Of a DNA stretch of 64,000 nucleotides, positions 1-12,631 are shown in pieces (position 1 is the first letter of the stretch; each line of letters starts with the position of its first letter). The notes beneath the pieces were generated by a model, which saw only the letters and a program-made list of their open reading frames with translations, ran no database searches and was not told the origin of the DNA. Position numbers and translations under genes: made by a program. Origin of the DNA: Alligator mississippiensis (taxonomy: Eukaryota > Chordata > Crocodylia > Alligatoridae). The stretch is from contig NC_081837.1 of the NCBI RefSeq assembly GCF_030867095.1, forward strand, positions 15,146,501 through 15,210,500. The letters run 5' to 3'.

Positions 1-110
1 GTGGGCAACTGTTCACCAGGGCACCCGAGGGGAAAACTAGGAGTAATGGCCACAAACTCCTGGAAGACTGATTCAGGCTCAACATCAGGAAAAACTTCTT
101 CACAGTCAAG
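1..110 (+). mobile_element. CR1 LINE, 3' part, left piece
   Basis: The text around 80-110 (aacatcaggaaaaacttctt) is the DNA behind the conserved C-terminal CR1 reverse transcriptase stretch DIRKNFFTV. The match stops at 110, where a TIR element begins, and resumes at 1757 with the expected next CR1 segment. The coding frame is not intact, so this is a fossil copy. It runs off the left edge of the window. Confidence 0.85.
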
Positions 111-1756
111 GGGCGTGTCCAGACGAGCGCACATGTGCCTCTTGCTGTGTATCAGCCCCCTTTGAGATGCTGCAAGAGGCACGTACGGGAACAAAAAAAG
201 TTCCCTGCACTGCAAATTTGCAGCGGGGGACAAAATTAGACCCCTGGGGTCAAAAAATTTCCCAGGGGAAAAAAGTGGGCAGAGCACAGTCCAGGACCAT
301 GCCATGAGGCAACCGGAGGCTTGGTCTTCCACAGAGATGCTCTGGTAACCAGCCAGAGAATCTCTATGGCTGGCCCTCACCCCAGTGCTGAAGCATGCTG
401 CCTGCCCGTGTGGGGCAGGCAGCAGTGCAAGCTGCAGGGACCTAGACCCGGCTTTATGCCAGGTAAGTAGGGAGTTGTGGCACTGGAAAGAGGGGGGGGA
501 AGGAGGGGGGAGGGGAACAGACTATGGGGGGGCCCGCCTAGCCCCATGCCCAGTTCGTTCCCCCAACTCACCATACATTCCCCTGTCCCCCGCTTGCTCT
601 CCCAACCGGCCCCAGCCCTCCACACTCGCAGACCGTAGCAGCAGCAGAATCCCTGAATTGTCTCCGGTCTCCTGATCACTCCCCTGCTTGTCTCCAGCCA
701 CCAGAGGCTGGAGATGAGCAGAGGAACAAGCAAGGGGCTGAAGATGAGCAGGGGAACGTCTCCAGGAGCTTGTCTCCAGCCTCCTGCTCATTCTCTTGCT
801 CATCTCCAGCATCCTGAGTAGGGGCTGGAGAGGAGCAGGGGGCTGAAGACAAGCAGGGGACAAGTTTGGAGGGGGCTGTAGCCCCGGGGGGGGGGGCTGG
901 GACCCTGCAGGCAGGGCAGTCTATGTACTGTGTGTGGTGGGGGCTCTGCCCCTCTTAAGCAGCCCCCACACCCACAGTCCGACTACACCTACCCACACAC
1001 TAACCCGCACCCTCCCCACATCACCCCCATCCCCCTTCCCACCCCCCTCCTGCAAACCCCACATCCCCACCTCACACACCCACTACATGATAAGGAAACC
1101 AAAAGCAAACATTAAAACATATAGATACTTAGGATTTATTTTATTATGATGCTAGAGACACTGGTAGGCTTCCAAAGTGTTTTAACATTGTGAATATAGC
1201 AGTAAAACATTGCCCATCTGATCAGTCCCTCTCTCTCTCTCTCTCTTTTGTTTCAATTGTGGATGAACGCAGATTTTGGTGCATTTTAAGAAGTGAATTT
1301 CGGATGCTGCTTCAGCAGTCCATTTGGCACAAGGGGTAGATCCTAACTGCCCAGGCCACAGAAGCTCCTGTCTATTTGTCCATCCGATTATCATGGGCAA
1401 GGCTCACTTGGCTAACTAGTAGCCCCTTTTCATGGGGGCTAATGGACGAATGGAACAACTAAATTCTTGGGACAACTCCCCAGAAGCTCCTGAGGGCAAG
1501 CAGCCCTGAGCTGCTGGCCAGGGCAGGTTTTTATACTGCTGGGGCCAGCACAGGTGCTGGCCCCAGTTTCTAGTCCCCCCTGGCTGCGGATTCAGGATGA
1601 GCCAGGCAGGGTTATTTTGCCCCAAATGGTACAATTTGCTCCACAACAAAGTGCATGTCCAGGCATGTGTGCCAAGGCAAAATACCTCAGCTCAAATTTG
1701 CACTGCTTCTATTTGAGCTGCTGCAAGAGCACATGCTTGCATGTGTGGATGCGCCC
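111..1756. mobile_element. Non-autonomous TIR DNA transposon inside CR1
   Basis: The ends are imperfect inverted repeats: GGGCGTGTCCAGACGAGCGC at 111 against GGATGCGCCC ending at 1756 (reverse complement GGGCGCATCC). It splits a CR1 whose two halves are otherwise consecutive, so its limits are well set. Inside are a GC-rich block (about 370-900) with a donor-like ggtaagta at 464, C-rich and CT-repeat stretches, and a right third (about 1280-1756) closely matching 28080-28416. No transposase was found. The superfamily is unproven because no clear target duplication can be read. Confidence 0.7.
1229..1246. repeat. CT microsatellite
   Basis: A run of about nine CT units within the TIR element. 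A related CT/GT-rich run sits at the matching place in the second copy near 27570-27610, so it belongs to the element and was not acquired locally. Confidence 0.85.
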
Positions 1757-1940
1757 AGACTGTGGAATAAGCGCCCTCCAGAGGTGGTGCAATCACCTAC
1801 CCTGCAAATCTTCAAGATGAGACTAGACAGTCACCTTGCTGGGGTCACCCGACCCCCCAGTTATCTTCCCTGCTTGGTGCAGGGGGCTGGACCCGATGAT
1901 CTTCTGAGGTCTCTTCCGGCCTTACAGTCTATGCTAGAGG
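1757..1940 (+). mobile_element. CR1 LINE, 3' part, right piece
   Basis: Resumes the CR1 broken at 110: agactgtggaataagcgccc followed by the frame for PPEVVQSPTLQIFKMRLD, the C-terminal CR1 region, then the CR1 3' untranslated text (gatgatcttctgaggtctct). Plus strand. Together the two pieces are a 5'-truncated copy. Confidence 0.88.
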
Positions 1941-4900
1941 AAAATGTAACCTGCAGCTGTGCAACAGACTATGTTACCTGGTATAGTGTTACCTGTAGAC
2001 AGGTCTGTATCAGAGCACTGTGGGGGATTACACTATGTTTAAGTAGTTAGATTTAACAAACATCATGCTACTGGTTTATCAAGGCAATACGTAAATAAAT
2101 AAATAAAAACCAAACACTGGTGTCTTACACGGCTACAGGTTACTCAGCGCCATCATTAATTTGGAATTTTGATCTATATGCCTTCACCCCTTCTGCACAG
2201 TAATTTTGTATGACCATAATGTTATGCACACAACAGTCTATTATTGAAAAAGGTGGTTATCACTTCACACTCGGTACTGAGTGTTTCTGTAAGGAGAATC
2301 ACTAATTGTCTGCTAACAGTTATGCTGCAGTACTAACATGGAATACATACAGCCTGTTAAAAATTTAACCTCATTACAATTATATTGATAATTAGAAGAG
2401 GCTGCATTATTACGCCTCTACAGCACAAAATTATACATATCTTTTTAGTAAAGCTGAAATGCGCCCCTTCCTTAGACAATGCTGATTTACAGCTGTTTTT
2501 TTTGCCTATATCCCTATTCTTTATTTCCTTTTTCTATTTTTGGATAATTTATGCTACTAGAAGTTTCTCAGCAGAAAACAACACAAAATCTAAAAGGAGG
2601 AAAGACTGTACTGCAAGATGGGAAGAGGCTAGAGATGGAAGAGAGATAAAGCAGAAAGATTCTGCAGCAATGGGAGAAGAGGGGGAGGGACAGAGGGTCA
2701 TCTATAATTATACGGATCAAACAGTAATCTTACACAACTCAGCAGCTCTAAGTACTACCTAGCACTGTGTCAAATGACTTAATACTACATACTTGCTTGT
2801 ACTAGTAATTCCACAACACTAACAAATTCCAGGCAATACTATGTTAAATACCAGCGTGCCACATGGATATTTATTTGAATCTTCCTCATGCAGATGAACT
2901 TGGTTGTTCCACACAGTGGGAGGCTTCAGAAGCAGTTAGTTGGCCATGTCTGAAGTCAGGAAGGTGGCGCTTCAGTGCATGGTAGTAAAGATGTTCACTG
3001 ATAACACTTGTAATGTGGAGGTGCTGCTTTAAAGCTACCCATAGGTGCGCAAGAGACACTAAATGAAGAAGAGTTCCTCAGTTCAAGTCAAGCACTGCTG
3101 TTTACATGGCCATGAACACTCCTTAATAAGATTGTGTTTAGTACCTCCAAACAATTTACCTGTCTATATTTTTGGTCTGTCAATGGACATTTTATTAAGG
3201 GGAGACTAAAGTGTTGTAGCTGTGATGGCCCAGGAAATAAATGTACAAGTCAAAATTTTTTTCCAATAGCTTTTATTGGACAACCTGTATAGTTGGGAAA
3301 GATGCTGACCAATCTTTCAGGCACAAAATTCCCATTTTAAAATATGTTGTATGTGGGATGAGCTAGATGCATAGCAGAGCAGCTCCCTGAGGAGGCAGCC
3401 CCAGCTGTTGCAGGGCCCATGGTGGTGAGGGGTATTTTTACACATACGCCCAAAGGTGCTGCCTCAGTAGCTCCCCCTCTCAGTTATAGTACCTGGAAAT
3501 GCTTTTATGCAGATTTTAAGTTTTAAAAGTAAAACAACCCCCTATCCCCCAAAAAGAATTTCTGGTTCCTAGTCTCTCTCTTTCTCCCCCACCCCCTTGA
3601 TTGTGTGCACTTTAGCCTTTCATTGCTTCTCCTCCCTACTTTATCTCTTGCCCCGAGTCTCCTTCAACCATTCCAGTCTTTCCTCATCCTCAGATCCTCC
3701 TGATTTTTCTAGCAGTTTCAATTAGCCCAGAACATGTTGCTGACTGATGCTCCTCATCTATTTTAAAAATACCCAACCAAGAGATAAAAATAATACCTCA
3801 AGCTTTTATCTACATTAAGAGATTTGTATCTTACTTTTCCGATAGTCTCTATTGTCTGTCCTACAATTACAACCCTTTTAGCCATTCTGGCCTTAGGTTA
3901 AACTGAGCTAAATTCAAGCTAAATTTAAACTTAAATGAACTCCACTTAAACGCCAACTTAACTTAATGCAAGGTAATAAAATCCCATTGAGTTCAATGAG
4001 TCAGATGCATGAAGTTAATTGCATGTTAAGTGTTTGCAGAATTGGGCCTAATTCTCTAGTTCTGTCTTTCCTTTGCTAGAAGCCTTTTGTTCGTAAAGGC
4101 AGTTCAGTATGTTATCATGGTTTCCAGTTCTCTCAGTTATTAACTAATCTATTCCCCCATGCATCCACTTTTTTTATTTTATTTTTTATAACTTCCCCTT
4201 TAACTAGCATTAAAATCAGTTGTTTACCTAGTTCTGTTATGGGCATACTCCCTTTGTCTGCAATTCTGAATTTGATTTAATAAAATTCTTTAGGTTTTTC
4301 TCTACTCTGAGCACTTTTCATTTTAAAGCAATCCCTCATGAAACCTTTCTGAAGCACTGTAGGGTTATGGGTTCCACCGTATCTTTTAGAACAGACTAAT
4401 TCGGTCTTTAGACCAGACTCTAATTCTGATAGCATCACATTCACTCAAATCCTGCCTGCACTAGTGTTTTTCAGGAAATGACCTGCTCTCTTCCTGCTCC
4501 AGCAGTGAAGTGCCAGCATAGACACTGCACTTGTGGTTTTGTCATGGTGACTTGACAGCGCACTCCGAACAGGCCCCATAAAAACTTGCTGCAGGCCAGC
4601 TAATTTTTACAAATGCTGATGGCCTGCATGCACTAACCATCATGCTACTGCAATTACCAGTAGATGATTTTGTCATGAGTGCTACGTAGACAGGAATTCA
4701 AATGAAAAAAACACACCCATATCAAAGTAAGCCAGCAGTGCAGTAAGTCTCTCAGTTTCTACATTCAGGAAGCCAGTCAAATCAGTCAATGGGGAATGAT
4801 ATAATGAATTCCGTCTATTATCAGATTGGAAGGGAACTGGCAATGGTCTTTCCTACTCTCAGAGTCTGCTCCAACATACTTGGCTTAGATACCAACATTT

Positions 4901-5224
4901 TCTGATTTAACAGACAATTGTGATAGCTCGGAGAATAGAAGTTACACACACACAATTTGATTGTCTTCCTGCATGGCTATCAGTAAGTCTACACCATAGT
5001 CATGATAGTGGTTGTGAAGACCCACCCAAGCTATGGCAGGTACTGGCAGTGGTACGACCACAGGAAAACGGAGCTCTGGCTGCACTTCCTGAAAATTCAC
5101 CCAGTTTCTGAGGTAAGTACTGCAAACAGCACAGAGCTCTGTGTTACAGTGCTTACACTGCTATAGGCAAGGGAGCTGGCTATACAGCCTGAAGACACAA
5201 CAATAAACACATAAAACAGAACAA
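1941..5224. other. AT-rich DNA with only weak features
   Basis: Apart from the repeat at 3200-3345 this holds no gene I can support. A 125-codon open frame at 2385-2762 (+) has no recognisable domain and a composition like its AT-rich surroundings. Two weak exon-like stretches, at about 3841-3896 (minus) and 4976-5110 (plus), are described in the findings. Confidence 0.5.
3200..3345 (-). repeat. Retroelement 3' tail repeat, copy 1
   Basis: Read on the minus strand it runs from a segment like 'gcctgaaagattggtcagc', through 'ggttgtccaataaaagc', to 'gggccatcacagctac'. The same order appears near 9520-9655 (plus) and 39055-39190 (minus). This is the 3' end of a dispersed sauropsid retroelement of uncertain class. 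Confidence 0.6.
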
Positions 5225-6292
5225 TAGGGGTGCATGGATAAAGATTTTTTGGACCAATACCGATAGCTTATTATTAATCAGCCGTATTGGCTGATACTGA
5301 TGCGACTGCTGATACACAGCCCGGCATCTTGGAGAGCAGTGTCTGGCTGGTAAGCCTGTTGCAGGGCAAGGGGCATGGGGAAGGGAAGGGGAGTAGGGGG
5401 GCAGACCAAGGCCCCCACAGTAAGGGAGGGAGTGGGGCTGGGGCAGATGCTGCACAGCCAGGGTGAGGTGGAGCACAGGACAGAGCCGCAAGCAGCTCAC
5501 CTGGCGGTTGCAGAGCAACTCCCACCACTGTGCACGCCCTGGGGGAGGCATGGGGGCACATGCCCCCCAGATCAGTGCATGAGACAAAGGCAGGCTGCTT
5601 GCTGCAGACTTGAGGCCAAGGAAGAGGGGCTGGGCCAGGACTGTGCTTGGGGTGGGTGGTGGCAGCAGCACTGGGAGGGGAGGTTACATGGGTCAGGTAC
5701 TACAGCCACCCCAAAATTCACCACAGCCCCCCTCCCAGCGCAGCCACCATCTACCCTGCCCCAGCCTTCCCTGAGTGCAGCCCCAGCGCAGCCCCCCCCA
5801 CTAGGAATAGTCCAGTGGAGCCCCCAGCCCTGACCCTGTGGCCTAGCCTTGCCCCACGTGCAGGTCCAGGGAACATGTACCCTTTATACCTCCCCCAGAG
5901 TGCACACACTGGCAGCACGCCTCCCAGACAAGCTGCCTGTGGCTCAATCCTGCACCCCGCCCCACCCAGGCAGTGTCTGCCCCATTCCCTCCGTCATCGC
6001 AGGAACCTTGACGCCCTTGCCCCCTCAAGCCCTTTCCCTCCCCTATACCCCTTCCCCCTCACAGACTTACCAGCCAGATGCTGTTCTCCAAGCTGCTGGG
6101 CTGCACTCCTGGCTGCATGCACACTGCACACATCCACAATAAGTACGCAAGGCTTGCATGTGGCATTTAATGCATGTGGCATTTAATTAGCAACATTAGC
6201 AGCCGCATAAAGCAAAAAAAGCCAATTGCCAATGTCAACATTCCTTTTACTAGTGCCGATATAATATGGACCAATGTATTGGTGCACCTCTA
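5225..6292. mobile_element. hAT non-autonomous element, TAGGGGTGCA ends, copy 1
   Basis: Left end TAGGGGTGCATGGATAAAG, right end ...TTGGTGCACCTCTA, which read back as TAGAGGTGCACCAATACATT. The TIRs extend with similarity for about 60-80 bp. The flanks cagaacaa and ctaaacag agree at 5 of 8 positions, consistent with a worn 8-bp hAT duplication. The interior is GC-rich (about 5340-6110) and yields long meaningless open frames. A gctggtaagcc motif sits near 5346 and cttaccagcc near 6064. No transposase is present. Relatives: 12632-13766 and 46228-46740. Confidence 0.75.
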
Positions 6293-7313
6293 CTAAACAG
6301 ATTTCCTTGGCAAAGCTTTCCAAGCATATGCTTAATGTGAAATAGAAGTCCTCAAGAATGTGACTGCCATGAATGCAGACACGTTTAAGCCGTTTCCTCT
6401 ACTCCCTTTATTTTGCTACTTGAAAAGCTAAATATTCAAAAATACAGATCTAAACAGAAACACAGAACAAGTTTTTTAAGCCATACCTTAATCTCCATAC
6501 CAAGCATGCCACTCTACTCCACTTCATCTCAGCATTAAATTAATCCTGCTAGGTGGTCAAGAAGCATAACACTTCCCAACTAAGCTGAGAGTCTTGAAAT
6601 ACACGCCTTGCACATGAATATAAACAAACCTTTTCTATATTTACTAGATCATATAATTTATATCAATTGGCCAAAGCAATTACTGTAGAGTCTTGAAGAA
6701 AAGTCTGCCCTCACTTTACATTTATACATGGTAACTTCTGTCATTCTTTAATATGCAATGGAAAGTGTTCTGCTTTACAAAATAAATTATATCTGAATAG
6801 AGAATAAATATTCTAATAAGTCTACAGAGGCTGATATTTTGATTAAATGTTCTTATTTCAGATTAATATTTATATAGGGAAAGATTCTGATACCAGTCTC
6901 AGATATGGCAGACCACTTGTGCTATTATTCACCTTTGCAATACTGGTCTCAACTAGCATTCATGAATTGCTACATTTTAAGAAAAAAATATTAACTTGCA
7001 TAGTACTGATTCTCTGTCAATAATAATATTGCCAATTTTTTTTATAGTAAAAATCAAACAAACATAAAACAAAAATTTCAAAAATATCAGCTGGCCTGCA
7101 GATTTATATTACCATTATCCCCTCCGGGAATAAGAGCGAATACAAGACAATGCAAATAAAAATAACATAGCTGTTTCTCACTCTACATATAAGCCTCCAT
7201 TTTTCCAAAAGTAACATAGCAACTACATGTTCTTCCACTGTTGTGTGCAGAATATCATCTAAATGTAAATTTCAGCCAGTGCCCAGTCTACCAGCTTCTC
7301 AAACAGTCAATAG
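6293..7313. other. AT-rich DNA, nothing recognised
   Basis: Low-GC sequence on both strands with many stops. I see no exon, RNA gene or repeat that I can name. Confidence 0.5.
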
Positions 7314-8723
7314 CAGGGGTGGGCAATTATTTCAGCTGGTGGGCTGCTTAATGAGTTGTGGTGAGCTGTCAAGGCCCTCAAGGGTGGCCCTGACAAGCAC
7401 CCCACCCCCCATGCCACCATCTTGGGACCAGAACTCCCACCGCCTAACCCCTGACATTTGCCACTGGAAGTACTCCTTTTGGGAACAGGGTTTGCCACCT
7501 GGGAACCCCCCCCCAAATTATATATTAAAAGTCAAACATCTACAATAATGTATTCTGATTTTATTTAAAAATAAATATTTTGTCCTGATGTGTGTGCATT
7601 TGTGCTGTGTACATAGGGGTGATTGCATAATAGTTCAAAACAAGTCTTACTTTTGTATATTGGGGGGAAGAATGTGGGGGGGGATATGGGGAATCATGGG
7701 GCTTGTGCGTGTGTGTGAGAGAGTTTGCTAGTGGGTATGGGGGGGGATGCATGGAGGGAGAGGGTGGCTGGGGGTGTACGTGTAGATGTGTGTGTGGTGG
7801 GGTGTGTGCATGTAGCAGTGAGTGGAACTCCCCTCCCAGAAGCACGCAGGTGTGTGTGGGGTATGAATGTGTGTGGTTGTGGGGTTTGCAGGGAAGGGTT
7901 TGAGGGTATGGTGGGGTGTATATGGGAGCCCCCCTGAGCCAGTCAACACCTGCCTCTGCCTCCGCCCCACAAAAACCTGGAATCTGTGCACCCTGTGGTG
8001 CCTCCCCACCACCACCAGCAGCGTGCAGCCACAGCCCGCTCTACACCATCCAGTTGTGATGCATCCTTGCTGCCCCCTGGCCACGCAGCAGGGTTGGGAC
8101 GGCTTCATGGCAGGACTGCCTTTCTAGGACCTATGCCACATAGCCCTGACCCAGCTCACCCTGTGCCTGCTCTGGATTTGCCTGTCTAGGCTGACCACAG
8201 CAGTGGCACCAGGCAGAAACTGTTGCTTGGCGCAGGGGAAAAGCAACCCCTCCCCCCCACGCCATGCCAGGCTGCCCTGCGCCTCCATCACTGCCACCTC
8301 TGGGTTGCCCTGAATGGTTGGATGCCTGCATGGGTACCTCCAGGTTGCCCAGCACAGCAGTGGTGACAGTGCAGAGCAGCCACAGGGCAACCCATGCTGC
8401 TGCTGCAGCTCAGCCCAGATGGGCGAGTCCAGAGCAGGTATGGGGTGTGCTGGGTTGAGATGGTGTGGTGTGGGTCCCCACCGGTACGACAGGGCTGGGA
8501 ACCGGGGTAGTGGCAGCCAGAAGCAGCCATTGTCACCTGGGCTGCCTAGAAAGGCAGTCCCACCATGGAGCCACCCCAGCCCTGCTGCATGACCAGAGGG
8601 CAGCAGGATGCACCATGGGTGGGCAATGCTAGGTCCAGGCAGGACCAAAGGACTTGCCGTGGGCTGGACAAAGCCCCTCCAGGAGCCAGAGCTGGCCCAC
8701 AGGCCATATTTTGCCCACCCCTG
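7314..8723. mobile_element. hAT non-autonomous element, CAGGGGTGGGCAA ends
   Basis: Left end CAGGGGTGGGCAATTATTT, right end TTTTGCCCACCCCTG. Flanking 8-bp sequences gtcaatag (7306-7313) and gtcaagag (8724-8731) match at 7 of 8, a typical hAT duplication. The interior has a GT/G-rich stretch (7640-7930) and a GC-rich block (7930-8700). The open frames there differ in every frame and resemble no protein. Smaller relatives lie at 24077-24491 and 31903-32064. Confidence 0.85.
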
Positions 8724-8999
8724 GTCAAGAGCCTCTTTAGAAAAACCTTCACATATAGTTAGGTGACCAGTAATTTCTGAGAGGAAAGAGTAATGATGAC
8801 TCTTTAAAAGGAAGACGGAAAGGGAGTCAACAGAGATATGACTGGAATTGGAGAACGCATAAGGATTATGAAAGAATGTAAATGAAGAAAGAGTAAAATG
8901 CTAAGACAGGAGGGAAGAAAGAAGCAAAGAGAAAATAACAATGCAAGTGAGGGAACAAGACAACTAAGGTGACCAAGGTCCCTCTCTCCAGTATAACAT

Positions 9000-9655
9000 A
9001 TGTAAGATATCTCCTCCAGTGCACTGAAAACCCAGTTGGAAACTATGTAGGAGAAACCAAATAACTATGTATCAGAATGAATGCACATTGAAAATCTATC
9101 AAAGACAAAAATACCCAATTACCTGTGGGTGCACACTTCTCACAAGACAAACACTCTCTCTCCAGTCTCTCAGTTCTAATCCCAAAAGGGAATTTACAAA
9201 ACACCTTTTGTACATGAGCCTATGAACTTCATAAATCTAATGGACACAAAAAATCATGGACTAAACATAGACATTGGATTTATGGTGCACTATAGCCTGC
9301 CTGTCATCTGATAACCTCTCTACATTTTACCTGCTACATGCTTTCATGGGTCAACATTCCCCCCTCCTGCCTACTCGTCTCCCACCTATTAATTCCTATC
9401 CCCTCTGATCTTTCCTGCCACACATCTGCATTTTCACAGACCTGCATTTTGCATATTGGCTTAAGCCTTTATTCCACCCAGGAGACCATTCAAATACCAG
9501 CAGACTCTTCCTGTGCTTGAAGGAGGGTGTTTGTGCCCAAAAGGTTGTAAAGAACAATTTTTCCAACTATTTAGTTGGTCTAAAAAGAGATAGCACATTC
9601 ACCCAAAGATCCTTGTCTGCCTATGTCCTTAAACCAACACAGCTATATAACCAAC
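9000..9655 (+). pseudogene. Retroelement remnant with GIY-YIG-like frame
   Basis: A broken plus-strand frame from about 9028 reads GNYVGETK, then CIRMNAH, then LPVGAHFSQDKHSLSSL. This order (YVGET, RMN.H, PVA.HF...HS) is found in GIY-YIG-like modules of vertebrate retroelements such as Penelope-like elements. Stops interrupt it. The 3' part from about 9520 carries the same tail as the repeats at 3200-3345 and 39055-39190, suggesting these are 3' ends of one family. Penelope-like is my best guess; another GIY-YIG-bearing LINE is possible. Confidence 0.45.
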
Positions 9656-10418
9656 ACTTCTTAATATAAAACATTAGCATTTAAACCAAACTGGCATCTC
9701 CCCTAGTCATTTTTAAAAGTGCCATAACATCAATAACATAACTAGTAGGATGCAAATTAATTTACAGGTGTGCCGCTGTTAAATTATTACCTCCAGACAA
9801 CTGCTGAGGGGGAATTCAGGTTATTAATCTGAAGGAAAATGAGGCTGACAAATACATGGATGTTATTCTATGGTGATAAGTATAAGAAACTAAATGAAAG
9901 ATTCCAGCAAGCTTACTACATTTGATATGAAACATGGAAAAGTCCTTGTAATTTGGGACAAACATTTACTGCAATAGTTAAAAAACAGATTTTTTCATTG
10001 CAATTTTATATTTTTTGACAGAAAAAGTCAACATTATTTCACATTTTAATCTTCTTGCTGCCACTGGGGACCTATTGAATTTTTATTTTCCTATTCCTGT
10101 GAACAAATGAAACAGAAGGAAAATTCTCCTCTGACAGAAGAAATTTCTTCAGACTTCTGCTGCATCATCTCATACGACAAGCATATTAATTTAAAAAAGT
10201 ATATACAAGCAAAAAATGCCAGTAAGACCCAAAAGTTTCCAACCTCAGTGCATGTGTTCTTATAAGAGTAATTTACAAGTACCTTAATAGCCCCTCATGC
10301 CTGAAATTCAGGGCTTAAACCATTTCCCACTCCATCTTTCCAAGAGAAACTAGTCTTGCACCAGGACACACATTCCAAGGCTCTTCAGCAGTGGTAAAAA
10401 GCAAGGATTTATGTACAC
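9656..10418. other. AT-rich DNA, nothing recognised
   Basis: No coding potential or recognisable repeat seen on either strand in this low-GC stretch. Confidence 0.45.
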
Positions 10419-10699
10419 CAGTGATTTTCAACCAGTTTGCTGCCAGATCTTTTTAAGGGTGCTATAGGATGCCAGGCAATATTAGCATTGTTAGCTATGC
10501 AATGATTCACCAGGTAAACCCAGATATTTCAAACAGGAGTCCATACTACTGAAAACACCCTGCCCTGTTTTGACCTTTCTGAATTCTTTTCTTCAGAAGA
10601 ATTGCTATTACTTTTTTTTTACTCTTTTTTGGCTATGGAAAGTTAAATTTAACATTTTCCAAGAGGTGACTTGAGTATCACAAGGTTGAGAACCACTAG
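10419..10699. mobile_element. Short hAT element with CAGTG...TCAACC ends
   Basis: Left end CAGTGATTTTCAACC and right end GGTTGAGAACCACTA form the common hAT-type TIR. About 280 bp, AT-rich, no coding sequence. The flanks are too worn to call a target duplication with confidence. Confidence 0.65.
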
Positions 10700-11602
10700 T
10701 TCGCACAGTCTTTGTACCAATGTACTTAAACAGGTGCCCCTAGTAGGATACAATTAAACTGGTATACAGATGCTTGTATTAGTATTGTATGGCTTAAGCA
10801 CTTTTCATGCGTTCCCGTGGAGAGACTACACCGATATGTATACAGGCATTTCTAAGCACATATACTTAAGACTGTCCACAGACTAACCACGAGAATATGT
10901 TGCCATCACTCCTTTCCTGATCAAGTGCCCCACAGATCTCCAAGCACTCACAGGATTTAAGGTTGGCCACTTCTGGGTGAAATTCAGTCTAATTATCAGT
11001 CTATGAAAAATCAGTGAGAGACCCCACAAGAATGCAAATGTGGAAAGTGGATATCTACAGTTTTATCACTGATTCAACACATAGTCAGATCACTTACACC
11101 AGTCGAAGGTGACTCATTTTAAACGTTCAAGTCACTGTTGAGTAAAGTGATAACAGCAACCCCTCCCACCCGCAAACAAGTTACCAAACTGTTAACTCAG
11201 GATTTGATCCAAATCCCTCTGAAATCAATGGGCCAGAGGTAACAATAATATATATTTAAAGAAAATAATAATAGTTAATTTTAAACAATATAGGATGGTT
11301 TAACATAATTAAATATTATCAAGTGAGCAGTAACTAATCTTTCAGCTTCCTTACTTTATGGGTAAAAAAAGAATAGAAAATGCAAATGCCAGATTAATGT
11401 TTTATGGTCTGTGGTCAAACTCCTATTTCCAATGCTTTTTAACTGCACACACAGCTGGCTTAAGCATTTAATATGCTACTGAGGAACACAGACTTAAAGG
11501 CCATACAACAACTTTTACCTTTGGGAGATGTTGTTCCTCTCAAAGACTTGTATGTTTGCAAATAGAGTTATAGCACCACAGGGCTTATGGTGGGACATTT
11601 AC
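10700..11602. other. AT-rich DNA, no supported feature
   Basis: Includes a short palindromic phrase near 11205-11240 (gatccaaatccctctgaaat) of the kind found in old amniote repeats. Nothing else is recognised. Confidence 0.4.
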
Positions 11603-12250
11603 CATATTCATCTAACTCTAAAATAACCCTGATTTTAAGATAATTCCCCCAATAATTAGATTCTATAAATGGAAAATTTAAAAATTTTCCATGTGTAGAA
11701 TGTAATCATTAGAGGGATGTCTTAAATTTGCCCCCACCCTCTGAACCACTGCAGCAGAGACAGCAGTGGTAGGAAGGCAAGAAGTAGGGGAGGTCAAGCA
11801 GTCTAACCCCTACCCTTGCCTCCCAACATCTTGCCCCGCCACTATTTGCCCTCCTGTTACTTGCCCCCTCTTGCCTGAACTCCCTGGTACCTGCCCTCCT
11901 CCCTGCATTGCTTCCCCCTTGCTGCCTGCCTTTTCCCACCACCCTTGCTTCTCAAGTCCTCCCTATCATCATCTATCCTCTCCCCATAGCCTGACACTTC
12001 CAGCACAGCCTCAGCCTCATTCTAGCCCAGGGCACAAAACATGTTCTTGCTCCAGCCCAGCCCAGCCATAGCTACTGGGGGTGGAGGGGGAGAGGAGAGG
12101 GGGAGGGTTAGAAACAATAGAGAGCAGGCAGCAACTGTGGTTCCACTTCTAACTTGGGGTTGGGGCCAGAGTCACATCTGCAGCTGCCACCTGTCATGTC
12201 CCTTCCCACCCCTGATTTGTACTCAAATCCAAGATGAGGGGCTTCCCCCC
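11603..12250. repeat. Hairpin-headed repeat, copy 1
   Basis: Starts with an AT-rich hairpin: aataattagattctataaat ... tagaatgtaatcatta (about 11650-11715), followed by a GC-rich body. The same head and layout occur at 48342-49022 and 60720-61385. The copies look like non-autonomous DNA transposons, but the right end of this copy is unclear. Confidence 0.6.
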
Positions 12251-12349
12251 ACCCACCCATGTCAAATGGAAGTAGTTCAGTAAAAAAAAAGTAAATTAAA
12301 GCTGGTTAAACAATTTGGAAAGGGAATTACTGTAATTCACGTATTTCCC

Positions 12350-12369
12350 TTTTTTTTTTTTTTTTTTTG
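12350..12369. repeat. Poly-T run
   Basis: About 20 consecutive T after tatttccc. It could be a retroelement A-tail read on the other strand, but nothing beside it confirms this. Confidence 0.7.
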
Positions 12370-12631
12370 CTGTCATACTATGAAATCAATGCTTGTTAAA
12401 TTATCAGTAAAAACTCAAACATGCAAAGAGGTTTGGCATGTTCAGACCCCCTTAAAAGGAGTCAGCTACAAGACTAATGATCAGCAAGGCTAATCAGCTC
12501 AAGAATCCTTTCCCCATACCATTCAAGCCATCTTCTAATGTACACTATAGATCAGAGGTTCCCAACTTTTTCTTATGGTGCACTTCCTTCCAAATTTACC
12601 AGCTGCCTGCATACCTCTACCAGCATGTTTT

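Noticed and set aside
2385-2762. 125-codon plus-strand frame with a hydrophobic stretch
   Set aside because: AT-rich DNA gives Phe/Ile/Tyr-rich readings; no known domain, splice context or partner exon.
5180-6186. Long open frames of 90-180 codons
   Set aside because: They lie inside a hAT element's GC-rich interior, occur in competing frames and on both strands, and have low-complexity Pro/Gly/Ala composition.
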